From the NCBI RefSeq assembly GCF_009184425.1, contig NZ_WELG01000002.1:1178001-1242000 (forward strand): DNA of 64,000 nucleotides. Reading direction: 5' to 3'. Shown here piece by piece: positions 26,826-35,036 of this stretch. The stretch comes from Flagellimonas olearia (GTDB lineage: Bacteria; Bacteroidota; Bacteroidia; Flavobacteriales; Flavobacteriaceae). The notes under the pieces were generated by a model, which was not told the DNA's origin, did not search any database, and was given only the letters and a program-made list of their open reading frames with translations. The translations under genes and the position numbers were made by a program. Position 1 is the first letter of the stretch. The number at the start of each line of letters is the position of its first letter.

Positions 26826-26874
26826 CCATTCTTCGGTAAAAAGTCGTAATTTCAGCCAAATTCTCGGGGCTGTT

Positions 26875-27351
26875 ATGCAGAAGTACATGTTGTTATTTTT
26901 TTTTGGTTTGCTGGTTTCCTGTGAACTCTTTATGTCCAAGGAAGAACAGACCCAGAAAGTGGTCAATGAGAAACTGTTGGCCATAGACTGGAACGATGTG
27001 GACCAATACCCCCTTTTTGAAGATTGTGATGAAATGGCCACAAAACCTGTCCAGCGGGATTGCTTTCAAAGTGTGATGATGGACTATTTTTCCGAAGCAC
27101 TCTCCGGCTTGGAATTTCAGGTGGATAACGATATGAACGATACGGTCTACATTGATTTTCTCATTGATGAACACGGTTTTATCTCCGTGTTGAACGTAGA
27201 GGAAAAGAACACCGTGCTCAATGAAATATCGGATTTTAACTTACGGGTCTCCGAACGCCTGAACGATTTGACCACCGTGGCCCCGGCCCTAAAACAGGGG
27301 AACCCTGTCGGTCTTCGATTTAGACTACCTTTGGTACTAAATACCCAATAA
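26875..27351 (+). CDS. Lipoprotein with TonB-C-like degenerate domain
   Basis: A 158-residue lipoprotein (lipobox LVSC at residues 13-16). The mature part begins acidic, then has YPLFEDCDE...QRDCF and a VYIDFLIDEHGFI strand pattern that mirrors the PIFPGCED...RACF...VIFKID pattern of the upstream TonB_C domains. It therefore seems a diverged stand-alone copy of that domain; this is my reading of the pattern, not a database result. It ends 5 bp before ruvC. Confidence 0.6.
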   Translation: MQKYMLLFFFGLLVSCELFMSKEEQTQKVVNEKLLAIDWNDVDQYPLFEDCDEMATKPVQRDCFQSVMMDYFSEALSGLEFQVDNDMNDTVYIDFLIDEHGFISVLNVEEKNTVLNEISDFNLRVSERLNDLTTVAPALKQGNPVGLRFRLPLVLNTQ

Positions 27352-27355
27352 CGAT

Positions 27356-27907
27356 TTGGCAACAGAAAAAATCATTTTAGGGATAGACCCGGGAACCACC
27401 ATTATGGGGTTCGGGATCATCAAGGTCATCAATAAACAGATGCATTTTGTACAGATGAACGAGTTGATGCTCAAAAAATACGACGATCCCTATACCAAGC
27501 TCAAACTAATTTTTGAACGTACCTTGGAGCTCATCGACACCTACCATCCCGATGAAATAGCCATTGAGGCCCCATTTTATGGAAAGAACGTACAGTCCAT
27601 GCTAAAGTTGGGCCGTGCGCAGGGTGTGGCCATGGCGGCGGGGCTTTCACGACAGGTCCCCATCACCGAGTACATGCCTAAGAAAATCAAAATGGCTATT
27701 ACCGGAAATGGAAATGCCAGCAAGGAACAGGTGGCCAAAATGCTTCAAAGTGTCTTAAAATTAAAATCGCTCCCTAAGAATCTGGACAGTACCGATGGTC
27801 TGGCCGCTGCGGTATGTCATTTCTACAATGAAGGCAGGGTAGAAGTTGGGAAAAGTTACACAGGCTGGGAGGCTTTCATCAAACAAAATCCAGATAAAAT
27901 TAAGTAA
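27356..27907 (+). CDS. ruvC: Crossover junction endodeoxyribonuclease RuvC
   Basis: The Holliday-junction resolvase (183 residues). Catalytic acidic residues are seen in LGIDPGTT (Asp near residue 10), AIEAPFYGKN (Glu) and the C-terminal DSTDGLAAAVCH (two Asp). The start is TTG at 27356; no ATG is available before the first catalytic strand, and the TTG gives the usual short N-terminal lead. Works with RuvAB, which is not in this window. Confidence 0.93.
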   Translation: MATEKIILGIDPGTTIMGFGIIKVINKQMHFVQMNELMLKKYDDPYTKLKLIFERTLELIDTYHPDEIAIEAPFYGKNVQSMLKLGRAQGVAMAAGLSRQVPITEYMPKKIKMAITGNGNASKEQVAKMLQSVLKLKSLPKNLDSTDGLAAAVCHFYNEGRVEVGKSYTGWEAFIKQNPDKIK

Positions 27908-27921
27908 CAATCTACAATGAC

Positions 27922-27939
27922 CAATTAACAATAAACAAT
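27922..27939 (+). repeat. Left inverted repeat of the four-helix-bundle unit
   Basis: CAATTAACAATAAACAAT. Its reverse complement occurs at 28325-28342 with one mismatch, enclosing a single small gene. Confidence 0.65.
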
Positions 27940-27958
27940 ACCCAAATGAACCTACTTT

Positions 27959-28315
27959 ATGAAAAACCAAAATCCCTTATTGGAAAAATCTTATGACTTT
28001 GCCTTGCAGACGGTCAGTTTGTATAAGCGCATAGTTGCATCAAAAAAAGAGTTTGTGTTGTCCAAGCAAATGCTACGCTCAGGAACATCCATCGGAGCAA
28101 ATATCAGTGAGGCCAATGGCGCAATTTCCACCGCTGATTTTTCGGCGAAGATTTCAATAGCCTATAAAGAAAGTTTGGAAGTGAAATATTGGTTGTCCCT
28201 CTTAAAGGATGCCGATTACGTTACTAAAACAAATGCCAATAAATTGATTGCGCAAGCTGATGAACTATCGAAAATCATGTTCTCCATCCTAAAAACCACA
28301 AAAAGGGCGAAATGA
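27959..28315 (+). CDS. Four-helix-bundle protein (23S rRNA intervening-sequence protein family)
   Basis: A 118-residue all-helical protein (TIGR02436-like): N-terminal LLEKSYDFALQTVSLYKRI, the family-typical LSKQMLRSGTSIGANISEANGA, then two more helices. Homologues are found both inside 23S rRNA intervening sequences and scattered in intergenic sites; function unknown. Here it sits between ruvC and hemW, framed by an 18-bp inverted repeat, so it may be a small transposable or recombining unit. Confidence 0.85.
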   Translation: MKNQNPLLEKSYDFALQTVSLYKRIVASKKEFVLSKQMLRSGTSIGANISEANGAISTADFSAKISIAYKESLEVKYWLSLLKDADYVTKTNANKLIAQADELSKIMFSILKTTKRAK

Positions 28316-28324
28316 TTATTGTAA

Positions 28325-28342
28325 ATTGTTTATTGCTAATTG
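28325..28342 (-). repeat. Right inverted repeat of the four-helix-bundle unit
   Basis: ATTGTTTATTGCTAATTG matches the reverse complement of the left repeat at 17 of 18 positions. It ends 8 bp before the hemW start. Confidence 0.65.
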
Positions 28343-28349
28343 ACAATTG

Positions 28350-29483
28350 ATGTCCGGGATATATCTTCACATACCTTTTTGCAAGCAAGCATGCCATTAC
28401 TGTGATTTCCATTTTTCCACACAATTGAGAAAAAAGCAAGCCATGGTTCAGGCCATTGCCAAGGAACTTGTTTTGCGGAAATCGGAGGCCGATGATGTCG
28501 TGGAGACCATCTATTTTGGAGGAGGTACCCCCTCGGTGCTTTCCAATGAAGAGATTGAATTTCTGATCCAAACCGTATATGACCATTACAAAGTAATGGA
28601 CCGTCCTGAAATCACCTTGGAAGCCAATCCGGATGATCTCTCCAGCCATCAAATCATCCAACTCTCCAATAGTCCCATAAACCGCCTCAGCATCGGCATC
28701 CAATCGTTTTTTGATGAAGACCTGAAACTGATGAACCGGGCCCATAACGCTTCCGAAGCTGAAAAATGCATTCAAGAAGCCACCGAATATTTTGACAACA
28801 TCACCATCGACCTGATTTACGGCATCCCGGGAATGGATAATGACCGGTGGAAGGCCAACATCCAAAAAGCCCTCGATTTTGGATTGCCCCATATTTCCAG
28901 CTATGCGTTAACGGTGGAGCCACGGACCGCTCTCCAAAAAATTATTGAGAAAGGCGTAGTACCCGATGTGGACGACGAACAGGCCCAAGAACAGTTTTAC
29001 ATTCTGGTGGATATGTTGGAAGCCCATGGTTTTGTGAACTACGAAATTTCCAATTTTGGGAAATCGGGTTTCTTCTCCAAGAACAATACGGCCTATTGGC
29101 TGGGGAAAAGCTACGTGGGGGTAGGTCCATCGGCACATTCGTTTGATGGGAAAAACCGAAGTTGGAACATTCGCAACAACCCTACCTATATTAAAAAAAT
29201 TACCGAGGGGCTATTGCCTACGGAAATCGAGACGCTTTCCCAAACGGACCGCTACAACGAGTATGTAATGACGGGCCTGCGTACCATTTGGGGTGTTTCT
29301 TTGGAGAAAATCGAAAAGGAGTTCGGGGTTACCTACTTGGACTACCTAAACCTACAAGCCCAAAAATATGTAGCTCAAGGATTGTTACAACTCGCAGACG
29401 GCAAACTGTTGGCCACTAAAAAAGGAAAGTTTTTGGTGGATGGGATTGCGTCCGATCTTTTTATGGTTAACTTGGAAAAATGA
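28350..29483 (+). CDS. hemW: Radical SAM haem chaperone HemW
   Basis: A 377-residue radical-SAM protein of the HemW branch. The cluster motif is CKQACHYC (Cys11, Cys15, Cys18) in IPFCKQACHYCDFHF, without the fourth cysteine (C-x-x-x-C-x-x-C-x-C) that marks true HemN; the latter is present at 57152. HemW inserts haem into respiratory proteins. YFGGGTPS and the GIQSFFDEDLKLMNRAH block are also typical. The ATG at 28350 follows a TTG codon that is less likely to be used. Confidence 0.9.
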   Translation: MSGIYLHIPFCKQACHYCDFHFSTQLRKKQAMVQAIAKELVLRKSEADDVVETIYFGGGTPSVLSNEEIEFLIQTVYDHYKVMDRPEITLEANPDDLSSHQIIQLSNSPINRLSIGIQSFFDEDLKLMNRAHNASEAEKCIQEATEYFDNITIDLIYGIPGMDNDRWKANIQKALDFGLPHISSYALTVEPRTALQKIIEKGVVPDVDDEQAQEQFYILVDMLEAHGFVNYEISNFGKSGFFSKNNTAYWLGKSYVGVGPSAHSFDGKNRSWNIRNNPTYIKKITEGLLPTEIETLSQTDRYNEYVMTGLRTIWGVSLEKIEKEFGVTYLDYLNLQAQKYVAQGLLQLADGKLLATKKGKFLVDGIASDLFMVNLEK

Positions 29484-30229
29484 TTGCAACCATAAAACAC
29501 AATTCCAAGAATTACAAGATAGATTTGGCCAGCCCTTTGGATATTTCCATTCCCTTGACCGGGAAGAAAACCAATGTGAACGCATGGTATTTGGGTCCGC
29601 CCAAGATCGAGGCCCATCAAGAAGGGGATTTTGTGGGGAGTGTGGCCCAAGGGGCGCCGGTAAACTTTAACGATATCTGGTTCAACCCCCATTCCCATAT
29701 TACCCATACCGAGTGTCTGGGCCATATCACCGAAGCGTTCCATTCCATCAACGAGAAAATGAAACGGTTTTTCTTTCTGGCCGAAGTGATCACCGTGGCC
29801 CCGGAACAGCAGGGAGAAGATTTTGTCATTTCCGAAAAGCAGCTCAAATACGCCTTGGGAAACAAGAAAAGGGAGGCGCTGGTCATTCGCACCCTGCCCA
29901 ATCTTGGGGATAAACGTTCCAAACAATATTCAGATACCAACCCGCCATATCTTTTGGAAGAAGCGGTGCACTATTTGGTAAAAAAGGGAGTGGACCATTT
30001 GTTGGTGGACCTTCCTTCCGTGGACAAGGAACGGGACAACGGGGAGTTGTTGGCGCACAAAGCCTTTTGGAATGTAAATGGGAAACCGAGGAAATCGGCA
30101 ACCATTACCGAGTTCATCTATGTGCCCAACACGGTATTGGACGGGACCTATTTTTTGGACCTTCAGGTGGCCCCTTTCGAGAATGATGCCAGTCCCAGCA
30201 GGCCCATTTTATATAAAATCGAAGACTAG
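29480..30229 (+). CDS. Cyclase family protein (kynurenine-formamidase-like metal hydrolase)
   Basis: A 249-residue hydrolase of the cyclase/KynB fold. The metal-binding signature appears as NPHSHITHTECLGHI near residues 69-83, a variant of HxGTHxDxPxH. The C-terminal half has DLPSVDKERDNGELLAHKAFW. Activity is not known. It overlaps hemW by 4 bp and DUF4260 by 1 bp, within a tight same-strand run. Confidence 0.82.
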   Translation: MIATIKHNSKNYKIDLASPLDISIPLTGKKTNVNAWYLGPPKIEAHQEGDFVGSVAQGAPVNFNDIWFNPHSHITHTECLGHITEAFHSINEKMKRFFFLAEVITVAPEQQGEDFVISEKQLKYALGNKKREALVIRTLPNLGDKRSKQYSDTNPPYLLEEAVHYLVKKGVDHLLVDLPSVDKERDNGELLAHKAFWNVNGKPRKSATITEFIYVPNTVLDGTYFLDLQVAPFENDASPSRPILYKIED

Positions 30230-30588
30230 TGGGAACAACCTTAAAATTGGAAGAGGTGATGATGTTCGTTTTGGGCATCTATCTTTTTAGTCATCTGGAT
30301 TACGCTTGGTGGTGGTTCCTGATTTTGATTTTGGCCCCGGACATTGGTGCACTGGGCTACCTTTTCGGGAACAAGATTGGGGCGTTTACTTACAATTTAT
30401 TTCATCATAAGGGAGTGGCTATTTTGGTATATCTGGTGGGAAGTTACTTTTCAATACCTTTATGCCAGCTCATCGGGATCATCTTGTTTTCCCACTCGGC
30501 CTTGGACAGGGCCTTGGGCTACGGATTAAAATATGAAAAGGGGTTTAAGTTTACCCATTTGGGTGAAATAGGGAAAAAGAATGGGTGA
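30229..30588 (+). CDS. DUF4260 family membrane protein
   Basis: A 119-residue protein with three or four hydrophobic segments and the DUF4260 pattern LAPDIGALGYLFGNKIGAFTYNLFHHKG followed by HSALDRALGYGLKY. The start is GTG at 30229 overlapping the preceding TAG; an internal ATG pair (codons 11-12) is an alternative. Function unknown. Confidence 0.75.
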   Translation: MGTTLKLEEVMMFVLGIYLFSHLDYAWWWFLILILAPDIGALGYLFGNKIGAFTYNLFHHKGVAILVYLVGSYFSIPLCQLIGIILFSHSALDRALGYGLKYEKGFKFTHLGEIGKKNG

Positions 30589-31204
30589 TATCATCGATGT
30601 ACTTCTTGGATTGATACTAGGCGCCATACTCATGTATTGGCTGTTTTCGTTGTTCCGGAAGAAAAGGAGCAAAGAACTCACCAAACAGCAGTCCACGGTG
30701 TTGTTGGACAAGATCAGGAGTGTCTGCAAACTGGTTTCGGTGGAAGGGGATTTCGCTGAAATTTACCATTACGAAAACACCAAAGACCGATTCATGAGCC
30801 TGTTGCGAAGCAAGAAAAAGGCGTTGATTGTCGTCAAGGCAAAGGCACATATTGGGTACGACCTCACCAAATTGGACCTGAAGGCCGATACGGAGAAGAA
30901 GCGAATCATTTTGAATAATTTTCCCGAGCCCGAAGTATTATCCATTGAACCGGACCTGCAGTTTTACGACATCAAGAATGGACTGTTCAACAGTTTTTCA
31001 CCGGATGATCTTACCATGCTCAATCAAGAGGCCAAGGAGCACATCAAACAGAAAATCCCGGAAAGTGGATTGATGGATACCGCTCGCAAAGAAGCGTTGC
31101 AGGCCGTTCTTTTGGTGGAAAAGATCGTGGAGACCATTGGCTGGAGATTGGATTATTCCGCTTTGGAAATCTCCAATAGGGAAAAACATTTTTTAGAAGA
31201 ATAA
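30581..31204 (+). CDS. DUF4230 family membrane-anchored protein
   Basis: A 207-residue protein with one N-terminal membrane helix (residues 5-25) and a DUF4230 domain: VSVEGDFAEIYHYENTK, then KKALIVVKAKAHIGYDLTKLDL and the C-terminal helices AKEHIKQKIPESGLMDTAR. Function unknown. It overlaps the preceding gene by 8 bp. Confidence 0.8.
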   Translation: MGDIIDVLLGLILGAILMYWLFSLFRKKRSKELTKQQSTVLLDKIRSVCKLVSVEGDFAEIYHYENTKDRFMSLLRSKKKALIVVKAKAHIGYDLTKLDLKADTEKKRIILNNFPEPEVLSIEPDLQFYDIKNGLFNSFSPDDLTMLNQEAKEHIKQKIPESGLMDTARKEALQAVLLVEKIVETIGWRLDYSALEISNREKHFLEE

Positions 31205-31208
31205 CACT

Positions 31209-31610
31209 ATGAAAACAAGAATTTTGACCCTGCTTTTGGTTGGGGTATTTGCTGCGAGTTGTGTACAGATCAAAAACGGTGGGGAAAATTTTGACCACGC
31301 TTTTGCGCATACCGTTTACTTCTGGTTCAAAAACCCGGACAGTCATGCGGACAGGACCAAGTTTGAAGCTTCGTTGAATACGTTTTTGGAAAATTCAAAG
31401 TACGCGAAGACCAATTTCATGGGTACTCCGCCCAAAGCGGTCAGGGATGTGGTGGACGATTCCTTTACCTACTCCCTTATAGTGACTTTTGAGTCTGCCG
31501 AGGCCCAGGAAGCCTATCAAGAAGAAGAGGCCCATCTGATTTTTATTGAGGAGTGCAAAGACTTGTGGGAAAAGGTGATCGTGTATGATTCCGAAGGCGT
31601 AAAACCATGA
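31209..31610 (+). CDS. Dabb-family (stress-responsive alpha/beta barrel) lipoprotein
   Basis: A 133-residue lipoprotein (lipobox AASC at residues 15-18) with a Dabb ferredoxin-like domain: FAHTVYFWFKNPDSHADRTKFE, FMGTPP, and FESAEAQEAYQEEEAHLIFIE. The exported lipoprotein form is less usual than the cytoplasmic one. Ligand unknown. Overlaps the next gene by 4 bp. Confidence 0.8.
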   Translation: MKTRILTLLLVGVFAASCVQIKNGGENFDHAFAHTVYFWFKNPDSHADRTKFEASLNTFLENSKYAKTNFMGTPPKAVRDVVDDSFTYSLIVTFESAEAQEAYQEEEAHLIFIEECKDLWEKVIVYDSEGVKP

Positions 31611-31966
31611 ACATAGAGGAGTTTCGAAGCCTATGTCTGAACAAGAAAGGGATTACAGAGGAGTTTCCTTTTGATGTCAATACGTTGGTCTTTAAAGTAA
31701 TGGGCAAAATGTTTGCCTTGGTGTCTTTGGAACGTCTTCCGGCGCAGTGCAACCTTAAATGTAATCCGGAAAGGGCCATGGAACTTCGGGAAGCGTACGA
31801 CGGAGCCATTGTTCCGGGCTACCACATGAGTAAAAAACATTGGAACACATTATTGTTGGATAGCCTCCCGCCGCAGTTGATCAAAGAGTTGTTGGACCAT
31901 TCCTATGATTTGGTAGTGGCCAGTCTCACCAAAAAATTGAGGCAAGAATTGGAGGATCTAGATTGA
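31607..31966 (+). CDS. MmcQ/YjbR family protein
   Basis: A 119-residue protein of the MmcQ/YjbR (double-wing) family: MNIEEFRSLCLNKKGITEEFPF at the N-terminus, KVMGKMFALVSLE, and the highly conserved VPGYHMSKKHWNTL. DNA binding has been suggested for the family, not shown here. Confidence 0.85.
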   Translation: MNIEEFRSLCLNKKGITEEFPFDVNTLVFKVMGKMFALVSLERLPAQCNLKCNPERAMELREAYDGAIVPGYHMSKKHWNTLLLDSLPPQLIKELLDHSYDLVVASLTKKLRQELEDLD

Positions 31967-31973
31967 TTTTTGA

Positions 31974-33743
31974 ATGAGCAAAGTAAAACAGTTCTATACC
32001 CAACAACGGGATAAACATAGTGCCCATCTGCAACAGGTAAAAAAGCGATTGGGCCTTTTAGCCACTATTAGATTGGCCGTTTTTGTAGCCCTCGTGGCAG
32101 GTATCTATTTCTTTTGGGGGCACTCCGCCGTATTTGGAATTTTTGTATTTGGTACGGCACTGTTTTTATATCTCGTGGCCCGCTTTGTCAACCTGAAAAA
32201 GGAAAAAGCCTATTTGGAACGGCTGGTGGCCATCAACCAAACGGAATTGGAGGTGCTGGACCGTAGGTTTCATCATTTGCCGGATGGAAAGGAATTTTTA
32301 CAACCCGAGCACCCCTATGCCCAAGATTTGGATTTGTTCGGTAGGGGGTCTTTCTATCAGTATGGCAACCGAACCATTTTGAAACAGGGGAGTGATGTGC
32401 TGGCTCAACTGTTATTGGATGATAACCCCAAGGATATTCTCAAAAAACAGGAAGCCATCAAGGAATTGGCAAAGCTTCCTGAATGGAGACAACATTTTTT
32501 GGCCTTGGCCGGGGAAACAAAGCCCAAAATATCGCCTAGCGTGGTTTCCAAATGGATGATAGATCACATAAGGTTCACGCCAAAATGGGTTGGAGTAGTA
32601 ACTCTGGTTTTTGTGTTGCTTTCCATATTGTTGATAACCCTGGCCTTGTTGGGGCATGTGCCCGGAAGTTTGGTATTGGTATGGTATTTTTTGGGTTTGG
32701 GAATTGTGGGGCGCTATGCCAAGAGTATCACAATTTTTGCAACGAAGGTTTCGGAGGCACAGGAAACCATCCAACAGTATCAAAGGCTGATTTCCGAACT
32801 GGAAGGTCAGCAATTTACTTCGAAACTTTTACAGGAACTTCAAAAAAAGTTGGAGGTAAAAGGGGAGAAGACCTCCAAAATTGTAAAACGCTTCTACCAA
32901 GACATGATGATGTTGGAACAGCAGCAAAATTTGCTCATCTCAATGTTTGCACAAGGCCTTGGTTTATGGAGTCTTTACTACACCTATAAAGTTGAATCTT
33001 GGATAGAGGAATATGGAAAAGATGTGGAGGGCTGGTTCTCTGCCATTGCACAATTTGATGCATACATCAGTTTGGGAAATTACGCCTTTAACCATCCCGA
33101 CCATACCTATCCCGATTTGGTGGAAGGTGATATCGTTTTAACCGCTAAAGCTGTGGGCCATCCGCTGGTAGACCCCAAAAAGAATGTACTGAACGATTTT
33201 GAAATAGGAAAAGGGCGATTTTGTATCGTTACTGGGGCCAATATGGCAGGGAAGAGTACCTTTTTAAGAGCGGTTGCCTTGCAAATTGTTATGGCCAATT
33301 TGGGATTGCCCGTAAAGGGGCAAGAGGTAAAATATGCTCCCGTTCGTTTGTTGACGAGCATGCGTTCTTCGGATTCGTTGGCGGATGAAACCTCCTATTT
33401 TTACGCTGAGCTCAAGCGCTTGAAATTCATCGTGGAGGAATTGGAGAAAGGGAATTGCTTTGTGGTCCTCGATGAAATCTTGAAAGGCACCAATAGTGTG
33501 GACAAGGCCGAAGGCTCCAAAAAGTTTGTGGAGCGTTTGGTTCGGATTGGGGCCACAGGTTTGGTAGCCACCCACGATTTAAGCCTTTGCACCTTATCCG
33601 ACCAACTTTCGGCAGTGGAAAACAAATATTTTGATGCCCAGATTGTAAATGGTGAACTCTATTTTGACTACCAATTTAAAGAGGGCATTTGCCAAAATAT
33701 GAATGCCTCTTTCTTGCTCAAGAATATGGGAATAGTGGATTAA
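31974..33743 (+). CDS. Membrane-anchored MutS-like ATPase
   Basis: A 589-residue protein with the C-terminal MutS ATPase but none of the mismatch-recognition domain. Walker A is TGANMAGKST (near residue 420), Walker B is CFVVLDEILKGTN, and ATHDLSL is the MutS-type switch. Two hydrophobic segments lie near residues 30-70 and two more near residues 205-245, so it is bound to the inner membrane, which is not compatible with ordinary mismatch repair. Its stop overlaps the convergent DUF4407 gene by 4 bp. Function unknown. Confidence 0.85.
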   Translation: MSKVKQFYTQQRDKHSAHLQQVKKRLGLLATIRLAVFVALVAGIYFFWGHSAVFGIFVFGTALFLYLVARFVNLKKEKAYLERLVAINQTELEVLDRRFHHLPDGKEFLQPEHPYAQDLDLFGRGSFYQYGNRTILKQGSDVLAQLLLDDNPKDILKKQEAIKELAKLPEWRQHFLALAGETKPKISPSVVSKWMIDHIRFTPKWVGVVTLVFVLLSILLITLALLGHVPGSLVLVWYFLGLGIVGRYAKSITIFATKVSEAQETIQQYQRLISELEGQQFTSKLLQELQKKLEVKGEKTSKIVKRFYQDMMMLEQQQNLLISMFAQGLGLWSLYYTYKVESWIEEYGKDVEGWFSAIAQFDAYISLGNYAFNHPDHTYPDLVEGDIVLTAKAVGHPLVDPKKNVLNDFEIGKGRFCIVTGANMAGKSTFLRAVALQIVMANLGLPVKGQEVKYAPVRLLTSMRSSDSLADETSYFYAELKRLKFIVEELEKGNCFVVLDEILKGTNSVDKAEGSKKFVERLVRIGATGLVATHDLSLCTLSDQLSAVENKYFDAQIVNGELYFDYQFKEGICQNMNASFLLKNMGIVD

Positions 33744-34840
33744 AGTCCTTTTACCTGTACGTTGTGAAACGAGTCGGCCTGTAACCGGAGCAATTCCTCT
33801 GCTTTTTCCTTTTTGTAGCGGTACAGTTCCTCTTCGTTTTTAATGTCGGCGTAAATCTGTTGGTTGATTTCCCCATCCGTAGCCAACAACAGTTTGCGTT
33901 GTTCCACTTTTTGGGTCACCCATGTGGCCACCACACTTTCCTGTTCCTCAAATTTGTAATCGTACTCACCTCTTGGGGCCAATAATTTGGCAATGATAGG
34001 GGCGGTTTCAATGGCTAGGAACAACAGAAAGATGAAAAAGGAGGGGAACCATGGCAATTTACCCAAGGCATTGATGCGGGCCATCAATCCATCAAATCCA
34101 TCAATAATGGGCTGTGAGTTGGTCACGGCTGTATTGTAATCGGTTTCCAAAGCCGAAATTTGGGTTTCTATATTTTCAATTTTGGAGGCATTGGTCTCCT
34201 TTAAGCTGTTCAATTCCGCTAAAGCGGCATCGTGCTTTTCACGCTTCTCTTGGTAGACGGGGCCTTTGCCCAACAGACCGGTTCCTGCGGTGCCCTCGGC
34301 TTCGGAAATATAGGTGTCGTAAAGTGCATTGGTTTCAGCTTCCTTCTGGACAATTTCGGATTTAAGGCCTGTTATCTCCTGCTGTAACCCCTCTATTCTT
34401 GGAGTGTACTGAAGCGCCAATTGTTCCTTATTATTCAAGGTCATGGTATTCTTTTCCTCAAGAAGTACTTGATTGATTTCTTTCTCGAAAATCTTCATCT
34501 CCAAAGGCTTCGAGATGACTACTGCTATGATCAACGCCAAAAGAATTCTTGGGGAGGCTTGAAGCAGTTCACTTTTGACATTGTCCCTCTTTTTTATGGT
34601 GGATACAATGTAGCGGTCCAGGTTGAAAATCAACAGTCCCCAAATCAATCCGAAGAAAATTGAAGTGTAGATATTGTCAAAAACGGTATAAAGGGCATAC
34701 CCACTGGCAATGAATGCCATCACGGCGGTAAAGAATACCGTAGCGCCAATTCCGGCATATTTGTTTCGTTCCCCATTGGAACAAGTAGCCAAAATATCGG
34801 TGTCCGCCCCAGAGCAGAAAATAAAAAAGCGTTGTAACAT
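33740..34840 (-). CDS. DUF4407 family membrane protein
   Basis: A 366-residue protein: three to four N-terminal membrane helices (DRYIVSTIKK between them), a long central coiled coil (residues about 130-250; EINQVLLEEKN through IENIETQISALETD), another helix near residue 265 and a charged C-terminal tail rich in Glu/Lys. This matches DUF4407. Function unknown. Confidence 0.85.
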   Translation of the reverse strand: MLQRFFIFCSGADTDILATCSNGERNKYAGIGATVFFTAVMAFIASGYALYTVFDNIYTSIFFGLIWGLLIFNLDRYIVSTIKKRDNVKSELLQASPRILLALIIAVVISKPLEMKIFEKEINQVLLEEKNTMTLNNKEQLALQYTPRIEGLQQEITGLKSEIVQKEAETNALYDTYISEAEGTAGTGLLGKGPVYQEKREKHDAALAELNSLKETNASKIENIETQISALETDYNTAVTNSQPIIDGFDGLMARINALGKLPWFPSFFIFLLFLAIETAPIIAKLLAPRGEYDYKFEEQESVVATWVTQKVEQRKLLLATDGEINQQIYADIKNEEELYRYKKEKAEELLRLQADSFHNVQVKGL

Positions 34841-35036
34841 GATTGTGTTCTCTTTGATTGATAGAGTATTAGAACGCGATTTACGATGATTTGTTACATT
34901 TTTTGACCAGAAATCTTCGAAATGTCTTGTTCTTCTGCCGAACCAAAAACCTATTGGGAAAGGTGTTGTTGTGTACCCTAAGTTACTGACCAGCAGAAAT
35001 TAACACGGTACTTTTATAGTCTTAAACCACACCATC

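Noticed and set aside
28350-29483. Calling this gene hemN
   Set aside because: Its cluster motif lacks the fourth cysteine and a clear hemN is present at 57152, so HemW is the better call.
34841-35036. Fnr-like control of the SQR-like gene
   Set aside because: A TACTTTTA box exists at 35009, but the sequence at the required spacing (34974-34985) has no TGA-N6-TCA pattern.
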